A DNA stretch of 64,000 nucleotides from Paraburkholderia ferrariae NBRC 106233 (GCF_000685035.1 NZ_BAYB01000035.1:35400-99399); one strand, 5' to 3'. Positions 8,968 through 17,096 are shown, counted from the first letter of the stretch. Notes: generated by a model not told the origin, from the letters alone. Numbers and translations: made by a program.

Positions 8968-9557
8968 ATGCGGACCACGTTGATGAGCAAGGGCAGGTGG
9001 GTCGCGACGCGCCGGGCCGGGCCAAGGAGATGGTATTTCGACCGAGACACGAATCGCGACGAAGGTCTGCTCGTTGCCTTGCATCTGGGCAAACAACCGT
9101 TCATAGATGGCACTGATGGCCTTTTCAGCGCGGTCGAAGGCCCGCGTGCAGTGGAAGGCCGTGCTCGCGACACGGCGGTCATCGGTCTTACTTACGCAGC
9201 ACTGATGGGCGTCCCAGCCGTGGCACTTGGCTGCGCCGACTCACCGACTGACACGATGATTAACGTTGAACTTACTGTGATTGACGTCGATCGCGAGTAT
9301 CAGGAGACGATCCCCGTCTGCTGCGTAGTAACCGAACAAGACGTCCGCTCACATAAAGATCGTATTACTGCAAGCCTACAAGATTCAGTATCCACTGGTG
9401 TAGCTTTGCTGGATCGTGCTGGTGAACTCTTTCCTCGGCTACGTTTCGGCCCCAAGGCCGTGGAGCAGTCGTGGGGTCCTTCACCAAACCCGATTTCAAT
9501 GCGCTGGAGGGGCGGCAGCTAACGGGCGGCCTTCCGTCGCTTGGTAAGCGGAGGTAA
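8968..9557 (+). pseudogene. Unrecognised gene interrupted by an apparent frameshift
   Basis: An open frame from 8968 (or ATG 8983) reads plausibly as protein to FPRLRFGPKAVEQ, then gives a short unnatural tail ending at 9522. Shifting by -1 at about 9468 restores a protein-like sequence (VVGSFTKPDFNALEG ... LPSLGKRR) to a stop at 9557. No family could be named. The break may be a true mutation or a sequencing error. It lies divergent from the two-TM protein gene (150 bp between starts), so the two may once have formed one module. Confidence 0.45.
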
Positions 9558-9678
9558 CGAACGAAAACCTCGCCGCCCAACAATATGAAACACATCATCA
9601 TCGTCGCTGTCGCCGCGAACTGATTCACCAACCTTAGGGTGAGATGGTGTCCGGAAGTACGGGGGGCAAATCCATGCA

Positions 9679-10686
9679 GTGGGAAGCGACTGGGCGAATT
9701 ACTGGATTCTTCTTGATGGGGAATGGGCGGTGGAACAAGGTGGCAAGGTCGTACGCGTGGGACGTTCTGATCCGGGGAAGTGGTTTCCAGAATATGTGCC
9801 GGAGGATATCCGTCACTATGTCACCAGACAGCTAGACCAGTTTTCCCGGCTTCATGACGCGAGCCAACAGAAGCTCGGCGATTTGCGCCGACGCGCGGAT
9901 ACGGGCACCGACGAAGCCGACCAGGTCGAGGTACGGAACGAAACCAAGCGCCGTGATTACTGGGTGTTGGCAGCGGCACGGATGCAACGGATCGTGTCTG
10001 ATCTGCGGCTGCGCACTGTGTTCGAGCAGCTCGAAGCGGAGGTCAGTGATGGCAGTGAGTGCGTCAGCTTCTTCCATGCTGCACTGAACGCGGATAACGA
10101 CTACAGCGAGTTCCGCGATGCAAACAAGGAGGCTTTGAGCGTTGCGCAACAAATCTCCGTGGCAGCCGATCGTCTCGCAGAGATGCTCCAGCAATTTGAG
10201 CGCGTCGGCATCGGTGGTCCGTCGGAGTTCTTCTCGGTACGAGAACTGCTGCGGGTGGCGGATTGTACCGGTGTCCGCGCGGGGAGGCGTCAGAGATGGC
10301 TCGCCGACCGCGATTCGCTTCTCGGCAGCAGCATTGCCGACGAGCCGGGTAACGATGATCGTTTGAAGATGCTCTGGGCGTCAGCCCCACTAGCTGAAGA
10401 TCTGCTTCGGGCCATGGCATCGGCCGCGCGGCGCTTCGAGCCATACGAGGACGGACCGGCCGGCGCCGCGCTTGACAGTCGGCAGCGCAACAGGAAGTGG
10501 GAATACCTGCGAGCCTTCATCTACGAGCTCCTCGATAACGGGTTCAGGCCGTCCAGCCCGAAGATATCTGCGGCAGTTGCTGCAATGGCAACGGTTGTGC
10601 TCGACACCGAGGACGTCACTGATGACGATGTCCGAAAGGCAGTCAAGCGCGTCGCAGCTTACTCGACTGAAGAAATGGGGCGGTAG
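9679..10686 (+). CDS. Hypothetical protein, island cargo
   Basis: A 335-aa soluble, mostly helical protein of unknown family; no signal peptide or transmembrane segment. The start is GTG at 9679 with a G-run about 7-12 bases upstream; no in-frame ATG is available before a stop at 9640. The N terminus reads ILLDGEWAVEQGGKVVRVG, a short beta-like region, followed by long helices rich in Arg/Glu (QLDQFSRLHDASQQKLGDL). It lies downstream of the frameshifted gene on the same strand. Function not inferred. Confidence 0.55.
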   Translation: MGSDWANYWILLDGEWAVEQGGKVVRVGRSDPGKWFPEYVPEDIRHYVTRQLDQFSRLHDASQQKLGDLRRRADTGTDEADQVEVRNETKRRDYWVLAAARMQRIVSDLRLRTVFEQLEAEVSDGSECVSFFHAALNADNDYSEFRDANKEALSVAQQISVAADRLAEMLQQFERVGIGGPSEFFSVRELLRVADCTGVRAGRRQRWLADRDSLLGSSIADEPGNDDRLKMLWASAPLAEDLLRAMASAARRFEPYEDGPAGAALDSRQRNRKWEYLRAFIYELLDNGFRPSSPKISAAVAAMATVVLDTEDVTDDDVRKAVKRVAAYSTEEMGR

Positions 10687-10728
10687 GCGCGTCGCCGTGC
10701 TCGCGTAGTACGTGTGCGCGCTCGACCG

Positions 10729-10989
10729 TCACTGCGGCTCTATCTCGATGTCGCCCGACGGCCGGTTCAGTGCGCGCGGTATGCGCGTACCGGCTGCCGT
10801 CGGCGGTGTGGGCGCGGTAGCTGGCAGGCCCAGCGCGCGCGTATCGGCAATTCGATCGACCGGAACTTCCAACGTAGCCAGCACGCGCGCCAGCCAGTCC
10901 ACGATGGCGGTCGGCGCGGCCCGGGCGATGTGCGTGCCTGCGGCCTTTCGGTTTGCAGCGGGCCGGAATGCACCGGCCTGAACGCTCAC
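10729..10989 (-). CDS. Hypothetical small protein
   Basis: The 86-aa ORF has a GTG start at 10989. It contains a plausible amphipathic stretch (PTAIVDWLARVLATLEVPVDRIADT) and a Pro/Thr-rich C terminus. A competing plus-strand ORF overlaps it, and no ribosome-binding site is convincing. Retained only because the composition is protein-like and it lies divergent from the AlpA gene. Confidence 0.33.
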   Translation of the reverse strand: MSVQAGAFRPAANRKAAGTHIARAAPTAIVDWLARVLATLEVPVDRIADTRALGLPATAPTPPTAAGTRIPRALNRPSGDIEIEPQ

Positions 10990-11106
10990 GGTTTCAGAAA
11001 CTCACGCCGGAAAAATCTGGCGAGTATCTTTTTCTCGATGGCACGCGATCGATAAATTCTACTCAACGCTGTCTCGGCGTGTATCTGGCGATCTTCCGGA
11101 GAGAGT

Positions 11107-11319
11107 ATGGAGCAGAATTTCAGAAACCCCCTTGCCCTGTTACGATGCGGGCAGGTCATGAGCGAAACCGGCCTGGCTCGGCCGACCATCTACGCGCGGA
11201 TGAGTCGCGGCACGTTTCCGAAGCCGGTTCGGAGCGGCGAGAACTCGGTCGGCTGGCGGGCCGGCGATATCGATGCCTTTCTGAAAGACCCCGCTGGCTA
11301 TCGCGCGGAGGGCTGCTGA
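11107..11319 (+). CDS. AlpA-family phage/island regulatory protein (excisionase-like)
   Basis: The 70-aa DNA-binding protein is built on the AlpA pattern: a winged HTH containing VMSETGLARPTIYARMSRGTFPKPV, then SVGWRAGDIDAFL, which is diagnostic of the CP4-57 AlpA / MerR-like excisionase group. Such proteins activate the integrase or act in excision of P4-type elements. It heads a tight three-gene cluster: the stop overlaps the next start (TGATG) and that gene in turn overlaps the primase gene. Expected role: switch between integrated and excised/replicating states. Confidence 0.88.
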   Translation: MEQNFRNPLALLRCGQVMSETGLARPTIYARMSRGTFPKPVRSGENSVGWRAGDIDAFLKDPAGYRAEGC

Positions 11320-11501
11320 TGTGTGCCCTGTTCGCTCACATCGAACCCGCCGACTATCCGCTGTTCGTCTGGTTGCGTATTTCCGCCAGCGCTGAACCCG
11401 CGCGCAAACCGGCGATGCTCGTCGCGCACACCGATCTGAACGACGTGCTAATGCTGCTCGACGCGGCGAACTCGCCATGTGCGGAGGCGCTGATCGTATG
11501 A
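11319..11501 (+). CDS. Hypothetical small protein in the AlpA-primase cluster
   Basis: The 60-aa ORF is too short for most gene finders but is bracketed by overlaps: its ATG shares bases with the AlpA stop and its stop overlaps the ATG of the primase/ATPase gene (ATGA at 11498). It contains ADYPLFVWLRISASAE and VAHTDLNDVLMLLD. Translational coupling suggests it is expressed with the replication protein. No family is recognised. Confidence 0.55.
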   Translation: MCALFAHIEPADYPLFVWLRISASAEPARKPAMLVAHTDLNDVLMLLDAANSPCAEALIV

Positions 11502-13459
11502 TCAATGGCCACGACCCCGGCCGCGCTCGCACCGCGTTATTCACTCTCGATTCGGGCTGCTCCCGCGAGGAGTGGGTGCGCATCGGCATGGCGGCGAAAG
11601 CGGCGGGTATTCCGGAAGGCGACTTCGTCGAGTGGTCGTCGACCGCGGCGAATTTTGGGGGCGAGCGCGAGGCTCAGTCGGTCTGGAAGAGCATCAAGCC
11701 CGATGGCGGCATCGGCGAGGGAACCCTGTTCAAGATGGCGCAGGATGCGGGCTGGCGCGACACGTCGAGCGCGGCTGGAACTCGTTCGCACCGTCCGGTG
11801 AAGGCTGCTCCGAAGCGCGACAGCGCGCGCGAGTTACGCTCGGCGGAGACGGCGCGAGCCGATGTTGTCGCGGCGCTTGAAAGCTATCCGGCCGCTAGCG
11901 CGGACCATCCGTACATCGCGGCGAAGCGCGGTGACGCGGCCGGCCTGCGCATGGTGCCGACCACCAGCAAACTGACGATCGGTGGCCAGAGCGTCGCCGG
12001 CTGGCTCGCCGTGCCGGTGAGCTCGCTCGACGGCGAGTTGCGCACGATTCAGTTCATCCCGCCGCCGGGCACAGGCAAGAAGCTGAACATGTCGGGTGCC
12101 ACGTTCGCCGACGGCCTGCTCGTGGTCGGCGACATCGCGGCCGACAGCACCGTGTGCGTGTGCGAAGGCATCGGGCAGGCGTGGGCGTGCACGCGTGCGG
12201 ATCACCACACAGCCGCTGCGGTGACGTTCGGCGCCAGCCGCTGCCGCACAGTCGCGACATTGCTGCGGGACCGTTACCCGGAGGCCCGCATAGTGATCGT
12301 GCCTGACCGCGGCAAAGAGGCGGACGCCGAGGCGATCGCGCGCGACATCGGTGGCATGTGGGTCGAGCTGCCCGTGGAGAAGCCCAACAACTACGACGCC
12401 AACGACTTCGAGGCGGAGCACGGCGTCGACGCGTTGGCGGACCTGCTGCGTGGCGTCCGCCGGCCCGAAGCGCGGCTTCCGCTGGACATCATCTTCGCCG
12501 ATGAATTGCCGGACACTGTAGCGGCGCCTGACGAGCTGGTGCAGGGTGTGCTGACGGTCGGCGCCAGCAGCGTGCTCTACGGCGATTCGAACAGCGGAAA
12601 GACGTTTGTCGTGATCGATCTGGCCGCGGCGATCGCCCGTGGTGTGCCCTGGATGGAGAGGCAGACTGAACCCGGCCTGGTGATTTATCTCGCCGCCGAA
12701 GCGCCGCGATCCGTGATGGCGCGCCTGCAGGCCTATCAGGTGCACAACGGCCTGCGCGTGCCGAATTTCGCGATCGTGCGCAACCCCATCAACCTGTTCG
12801 ACGGCGAGGCCGACTCGCAGGCCATTATCGACACGGTGCGCCAGCTCGAAGCGCAGCGGCAGCAAAAGGTGCGGCTCATTGTTGGAGATACGCTTGCGCG
12901 GTTGAGCGCCGGGGCCAACGAGAACGCCGGGCAGGACATGGGGCTCGTCATTCAGAACTTCGATCGCATCCGCACCGAGTGTGACGCGCACTTTATGCTG
13001 ATCCACCACTGCGGCAAAGTGGCAGCCGCTGGCGCTCGCGGCTGGAGTGGCATCCGTGCTGCGATCGACACCGAGATCGAGGTGACCAATTCCCCGTCCG
13101 GTTGGTGCGCCGAGATCACGAAACAGCGTGACCTGGCCAGCAAAGGCGAGCGCATCGGCTTTCGTCTGGACCGCGTGGAGCTCGGCCTGTCGAAGTGGGG
13201 TTCTCCGGTCACTTCGTGCGTAGTGCTGCCGGAGGACGCTGCGCTCCGCGTGGTAACGAGTAAAAAACTCGGCGCGGTCGAAGGGGCAGTCTTGGAGTTC
13301 TTGAAGGCGCGCAACGCCGGTGCGAAAGGTGCTGATATCGCAAAGCACTTCGATGGGCAATACAGTCGGCAATCGATCTATCGAGCCTGCAAGACGCTTG
13401 CCGAGGCGAGACGGCTGCACCACACCGCCGGCATTTACGACCTCGCCCGAGGTGCTTAA
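11498..13459 (+). CDS. Primase-like (PriCT/Toprim) and RepA-type AAA ATPase replication protein
   Basis: A 653-aa island replication protein. Residues ~1-75 fit a PriCT-2-type region (CSREEWVRIGMAAKAAG), ~190-290 a Toprim-like region (VCVCEGIGQAWACTRA ... RIVIVPDRGKEADA), and ~355-560 a RepA/DnaB-like ATPase with Walker A YGDSNSGKTF, Walker B RLIVGDTLARL and LIHHCGK. The C terminus looks like a winged helix (KGADIAKHFDGQYSRQSIYR). Such fusions drive replication of P4-like satellites and islands. The iteron cluster just downstream is the likely origin. Confidence 0.85.
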   Translation: MINGHDPGRARTALFTLDSGCSREEWVRIGMAAKAAGIPEGDFVEWSSTAANFGGEREAQSVWKSIKPDGGIGEGTLFKMAQDAGWRDTSSAAGTRSHRPVKAAPKRDSARELRSAETARADVVAALESYPAASADHPYIAAKRGDAAGLRMVPTTSKLTIGGQSVAGWLAVPVSSLDGELRTIQFIPPPGTGKKLNMSGATFADGLLVVGDIAADSTVCVCEGIGQAWACTRADHHTAAAVTFGASRCRTVATLLRDRYPEARIVIVPDRGKEADAEAIARDIGGMWVELPVEKPNNYDANDFEAEHGVDALADLLRGVRRPEARLPLDIIFADELPDTVAAPDELVQGVLTVGASSVLYGDSNSGKTFVVIDLAAAIARGVPWMERQTEPGLVIYLAAEAPRSVMARLQAYQVHNGLRVPNFAIVRNPINLFDGEADSQAIIDTVRQLEAQRQQKVRLIVGDTLARLSAGANENAGQDMGLVIQNFDRIRTECDAHFMLIHHCGKVAAAGARGWSGIRAAIDTEIEVTNSPSGWCAEITKQRDLASKGERIGFRLDRVELGLSKWGSPVTSCVVLPEDAALRVVTSKKLGAVEGAVLEFLKARNAGAKGADIAKHFDGQYSRQSIYRACKTLAEARRLHHTAGIYDLARGA

Positions 13460-13471
13460 TGAACGGGTCAA

Positions 13472-13730
13472 TTTTGTTGCGTTTAGCCGTTCGGCGGAGG
13501 AATTCTGAAGCCGTCCCGGACGTGTCGCGTTTGCGCCGCGCGGCATGTGCGACAAATCGACTGTGGCGATGCGGCGCAACTGGTTGGAATGCTCGCCAGC
13601 ATTGCGGCTCACCGATATATGTGGGCGTTGCATTTGTCGCGTTTAGCTGGCGCGACAGGCGCGACAAGGCCTACTGCAGTTTTGTCGCGTTTGTCGCGTG
13701 TGTCTATAAGACACGCGACAACGCGACAAA
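13472..13730. repeat. Iteron cluster, candidate replication origin
   Basis: At least nine copies of a TTTGTCGCG-like element occur in both orientations. Exact copies lie at 13633, 13681 and 13690 (the last two in tandem) and inverted at 13722. Close variants lie at 13475, 13523, 13549 (inverted), 13651 (inverted), 13660 (inverted) and 13714 (inverted). Two copies extend to TTTGTYGCGTTTAG (13473 and 13633). Copies at 13681-13704 and 13710-13730 form a near-perfect inverted repeat around TATAA. Position directly after the replication gene supports an origin. Confidence 0.65.
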
Positions 13731-13761
13731 CGGGGTGCACGGCGTCTTTCTGGAATATTCA

Positions 13762-14148
13762 GTGTCTCAGACAGTTGAATTACCCACCAGGCGTCAGAAC
13801 CGACGACATCCATTGGAATGGAAACGATTGGTTGTCGCGCAGACATTTGAAACGGGGGCCTCGATTGCGCGGGGCGCGCGCGAGAACAACGTGAACGCCA
13901 ATCAGGTGTGGGTCTGGCGCAAGCTGCACGCACAGGGGTTACTGATCGAAGACTCGTCGACAGAAACCATGTTGCCTGTCGTTGTCGATGTGCACAGTCA
14001 CATGAGAGATATGACGCACGCACCGGCGTCCGCCGAGACCACAACCAGTAGCATCCATATTCCGATGAGCAGGGACGCCGGACGGTCTGGCCTGTTGCTG
14101 TCACCTACGATGTCCAGGCCACACTCATTGCGGCGTGGTGCGAGCTGA
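13762..14148 (+). pseudogene. IS66-type transposase accessory protein (TnpA) remnant
   Basis: From a GTG at 13762 the frame reads like an IS66-family TnpA/OrfA: an HTH region RRHPLEWKRLVVAQTFETGA followed by ENNVNANQVWVWRKLH, then a shorter linker. The end of the frame runs into the next remnant (about 14076), so the C terminus is not native. No TnpB/TnpC or terminal repeats were found, so this is debris rather than a working IS. Confidence 0.6.
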
Positions 14149-14282
14149 GCGGCGATTACCGGCATTTCCGTACCGACCGGATCATCGCTGTTACGGCGCT
14201 GGACGAGGCACTTCCCACGGACCAGGGCCGTTTGCTGCAAGGGTGGCTGGAACGACCATCGTTCAAGGACGCTGTCGCGTGA
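14076..14282 (+). pseudogene. C-terminal fragment of a WYL-domain (YafY-type) transcriptional regulator
   Basis: In a different frame from the transposase remnant, the sequence reads RRTVWPVAVTYDVQATLIAA, then WCELSGDYRHFRTDRI, then a normal tail to TGA at 14282. The W-CELR-DYR-FR-DRI pattern is the hallmark end of YafY-like WYL regulators. The HTH and the front of the WYL domain are missing. Proteins of this class are often found beside CRISPR-Cas and other defence loci, which is suggestive next to the CRISPR relic at 14.43 kb. Confidence 0.6.
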
Positions 14283-14377
14283 ACCCTGGCACGTCCCACT
14301 GAAACCCCGGCATGTGGTGGATCTGGCGCCGCTGCGTTCAGCGATGAATGAGAAGTGCCGGAGATGCGTATGTCGGG

Positions 14378-14413
14378 AAAACCGCCTCAGGTGATCAGCC
14401 TGAGACGGTTTTC
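14378..14413. terminator. Bidirectional intrinsic terminator at the distal end of the CRISPR relic
   Basis: A 14-bp stem (14378-14391 with 14099-type partner at 14399-14412, one mismatch), flanked by A4 and T4, can terminate from either side. It lies just beyond the most degenerate repeat and could end a minus-strand array transcript. Confidence 0.55.
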
Positions 14414-14431
14414 AACTGCTGGCCATTACTA

Positions 14432-14918
14432 CTGCAAACCCCGCGTTGGCGGGGGAAACTACCTTTGCCACCCGGGAACCGTGACGTGTACCTTCAACTC
14501 CCTGAGGTCCAGGGAATAAGCCGGGACGTCGGTGAAAAAAATGATACGTACCTTCAAACCCCGCGTGAACGGGGAACGCTGCATTTTGTCGGCCGACAAC
14601 GGAGATAAACACGCTCCCTGAAATACATGAGAGACATGGGTACGCCGCTTTACTCCAGCAAACCCTGTGCACAAGCCACGGGGAAAACAACACCTCGATC
14701 ATCCGGCATTTAACTCCAGGGCCATGGTGGAGCAACAGCCAATGCCTTCTGACATGCCTCCATCAACTTCAAACCCCGTGCGCACGGGGAGCGCGAAATT
14801 GATGATCTGACAAACGCGAGTCCGGACCTTCAAACCCCGCCGAGGCGGGGAACACGATTTTCAGACGACCTTGTGATCGACCCTGCATCCTTCAATCCCC
14901 GCGTGAGCGGGGGACACC
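14432..14918 (-). CRISPR. Decayed orphan CRISPR array, type I-E-like repeats
   Basis: Seven recognisable repeats start near 14432, 14492, 14552, 14656, 14767, 14828 and 14890. Units are ~60-62 bp where regular, giving ~28-29-bp repeats and ~32-bp spacers. The best repeat (14890-14918) has the core CCCCGCGTGAGCGGGG inside a CTTCAA ... GGACAC frame. Its reverse complement has the GTGTTCCCCGCG...GCGGGG layout of type I-E repeats. Repeats decay leftward, so the leader is on the right and transcription is on the minus strand. Irregular intervals between 14552 and 14767 show lost or mutated repeats. There are no cas genes in the window. Confidence 0.72.
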
Positions 14919-15150
14919 TTAACCCGTTCGACTGCCTGGCCAGTGCTTCTCCTGCGGCCGCAGGAGAATTGTCAATCGGGTGAGGCAACTATAAACCAAT
15001 CCTGATTGTGGGGGGAAGAGAATTGTGCGATTTTTTTGCAAATATCCGTCTGGAAGATTTAGGGTGATTTTTTATAGAAATTAATGTGGAATTTTTGTTT
15101 TAAAAATTAATCTGGAAGATTTGCGATGCCGAACGAGGCGATGAAATAAT
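14919..15150 (-). promoter_or_regulatory. AT-rich CRISPR leader candidate with a 22-bp perfect palindrome
   Basis: This stretch adjoins the best-preserved repeat. It holds a perfect 22-bp palindrome at 14947-14968 (centre GCGGCCGC) and then ~130 bp of unusually AT-rich DNA with a 12-bp direct repeat TCTGGAAGATTT at 15049 and 15111 and a related copy near 15085. Position, AT content and strand fit a CRISPR leader. Promoter elements were not assigned. Confidence 0.45.
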
Positions 15151-15156
15151 CGATAA

Positions 15157-15186
15157 AAAACAGGAGGGCCGCTTGGCCCTCCTGTT
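15157..15186 (-). terminator. Intrinsic terminator of the 15193-15570 gene
   Basis: A perfect 12-bp stem (AACAGGAGGGCC, 15159-15170, with 15175-15186; loop GCTT). On the minus strand it is followed by a T-run. It lies a few bases past the stop of the minus-strand gene and insulates it from the CRISPR leader. Confidence 0.85.
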
Positions 15187-15192
15187 TCCTGG

Positions 15193-15570
15193 TTAGAACG
15201 GCAGATGGCCTGCATCATCTGGTGGCAGCGGAGTACCTGGCCCGCGGCCTGGTACCGTACCGATTGCCGTTGTGATGAGTTCTCCCGTTTCAACACAGCG
15301 CCATGCCCAGGCGGTGCAGGTGTCAAGATCCGGTACCCTGCGCCAATTCTGGAAACGGTACGGACGGAATTGCCATTGCGCACCGTGCCGCGTGTGAAAT
15401 ACAACAAGTCGCCCGACCGAACCGACCGGCGTTTCAGTGCTGTCGATCCAGACAGTGAGCAATTCGTCGTCGCAGTTGAAAACGGCCTGATTTCGGGTGG
15501 CATAGACGAGCATGGTATCCAGAATGAAGTCACAAGTGACCTGTTTGCCGATTTGTGGAATGTTTTCCAT
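15193..15570 (-). CDS. Hypothetical protein
   Basis: A 125-aa soluble protein preceded by a good AGGAG ribosome-binding site and followed by a strong terminator, so it is probably a real monocistronic gene. It contains aromatic-rich strands (LVVFHTRHGAQWQFRPYRF, then WRRVPDLDTCTAWAWRCVET) and a Gly/Pro-rich tail. No family is recognised. It lies beside the CRISPR leader, but nothing in the sequence makes it a Cas protein. Confidence 0.6.
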   Translation of the reverse strand: MENIPQIGKQVTCDFILDTMLVYATRNQAVFNCDDELLTVWIDSTETPVGSVGRLVVFHTRHGAQWQFRPYRFQNWRRVPDLDTCTAWAWRCVETGELITTAIGTVPGRGPGTPLPPDDAGHLPF

Positions 15571-16691
15571 CAGAAACTCCTGTTATGTCAGAGCCCATTA
15601 AGGGAAAATTTTTGGTCCTGACGACTGGTGATGGAATACACCGGGTGATAAAAAGGAATCGGCTGAATATGCATACCTGTTACCTCGTCGACAGATTAAT
15701 ACCCCTATAACAGACGCGCGTATAGTGATTTTCAGGATTACTGTTAGGATCGCCATGCGATCCGTGAAAGGGTCGGTGGTCCACACACTCGATTGAATGT
15801 GCCGGGGCCGCCAACCCCAGACGCATTCGCGCACTTCATTTCCAGTCGACTGCCAATCGCCTGGAAATAGCCGCTGTAGCGTGGTGCCCGTAGTGGGGCT
15901 CGCCATGCTGCGCAGGGCGCTGGGAGGTGTAAATCCTCCCTTCGACCCAATCCATTGAAACTGATGATGGTGTGATCGAAGTCGGGCGACGCGGAAACGG
16001 GCATCCAGGTGACTGGAATGACCCTGCCGCATGTGAATGGGTGGAAATCCCAGCAGCGGGTGGCCCGAGAGGGTCAGACGTTGCCCTGGGCGGTGGGCTT
16101 CTGAGGCGTCGGTAACGGCGCAGGGGTGAGAGGGGAAACCTGGATCACCTGGTACTCACTGGCGCAAGCCACTGAGATCGATGTACAGCTTAAGCCGTTC
16201 ATTGCGTCCGTAGAGGATGCATCCGGGTAAGTCGTGGCAGGCCGCTGGCCAGTTCGCCGGGAGGTGGGCTGGCTAGTCAGGGCGTGTTGATGCGTCAGTG
16301 CAGTAAGGGAGGGGCTCTGGAACCTCGCCCCCCTGAAACCCGCTGCTAGGCGGGGTAGGCCCAGAGGGCTAATCATTGATAGCGGAGCGCGGCGGCGTGT
16401 CACGTCGACACATGCGAGCTAACGCGGGAATCACCAACGGCCGATTGAACCTGGGTGGCACCAGACAAGGTACGGGTGAGGGAGACCGGCTCAGTAGCGA
16501 TGAGGCAAGGGCAGACCTGACGGTTGTCCATGCGGAGCGAAAGGCCGGGGCGGTTTATTGAAGTGCGCGAGTGTGTTCTGAGTCATGTCAGGGCCTGGCA
16601 GCCCTGCTCATTTTCACGGAGAAACGAGGAAGTAAAAACATCAGACCAACGACCATTGTGCCAAAGCCGTCACAGAACGTGACGCAAAACG
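15571..16691. other. ~1.1-kb tract without a convincing gene; candidate structured RNA
   Basis: No ORF here has protein-like composition in more than short stretches. ORFs on both strands overlap and lack ribosome-binding sites. From about 15960 to 16560 the plus strand is rich in G/C runs with many local pairings, for example CCCGC-TGCTAG-GCGGG at 16339-16354 and GGGAGGGGC facing GCCCCCC at ~16306-16332. An intrinsic terminator follows at 16692. A long structured non-coding RNA or an intron-like relic would fit, but no known family signature was identified. Confidence 0.3.
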
Positions 16692-16720
16692 CTGCCGGGG
16701 TAGTACCACCCGGCAGTTTT
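16692..16720. terminator. Intrinsic terminator
   Basis: Stem CTGCCGGG / CCCGGCAG with a 9-base loop, followed by TTTT and preceded by AAAA. It can serve the minus-strand XRE gene ending at 16785 and a possible plus-strand RNA arriving from the left. Confidence 0.75.
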
Positions 16721-16784
16721 CCTTTCTGTTGCCGGTTCAGCGGGCCTGCTGATATAGGCCGGCCTGCGACAGGGCCAAGTGCGA

Positions 16785-17096
16785 TTACATTTCGCGGGCA
16801 GCGGCAAGCAATCGGCTTCGCGCCCGTTTCGATGCCTGCCCGTAAAGCAGGATCAATTCCGCCAGTTCGTCGTCGTCTGCATAGAAGTAGGCCACGGGTA
16901 CCGAAAGCTCGGCAGCCAGCCGGCAGGCGAACGGGTAGTCTACCTTGTGGATATCCAGTTCATAGCGGTTGATGCGCGTGCTGGCGACGAAGGGATCAAG
17001 GCCGGCCGCGATGCCAAGTGATTTTTGCGACAGGCCGGCGCGAAGTCGGGCTTCTTTCAGCCGACTTCCAAAAACCGTATTTCCTGCTGCCGACAT
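16785..17096 (-). CDS. XRE-family HTH transcriptional regulator
   Basis: The 103-aa protein has an N-terminal Cro/CI-type HTH (about residues 8-65): LKEARLRAGLSQKSLGIAAG, then STRINRYELDIHKVDY, then LAAELSVPVAYFYADDDE, the typical end of the XRE fold. A short helical C terminus follows. The 5' region holds two copies of a CTACGA-N3-TCGTAG palindrome and the same palindrome precedes the membrane-protein gene at 18088. It is probably an autorepressor that also controls its upstream neighbours. Confidence 0.88.
   Translation of the reverse strand: MSAAGNTVFGSRLKEARLRAGLSQKSLGIAAGLDPFVASTRINRYELDIHKVDYPFACRLAAELSVPVAYFYADDDELAELILLYGQASKRARSRLLAAAREM

Noticed and set aside
15598..16403. Minus-strand ORFs of 144 and 109 aa in the non-coding tract
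   Set aside because: No ribosome-binding sites, low-complexity Ser/Thr/Pro content and overlap with competing frames; treated as non-coding.
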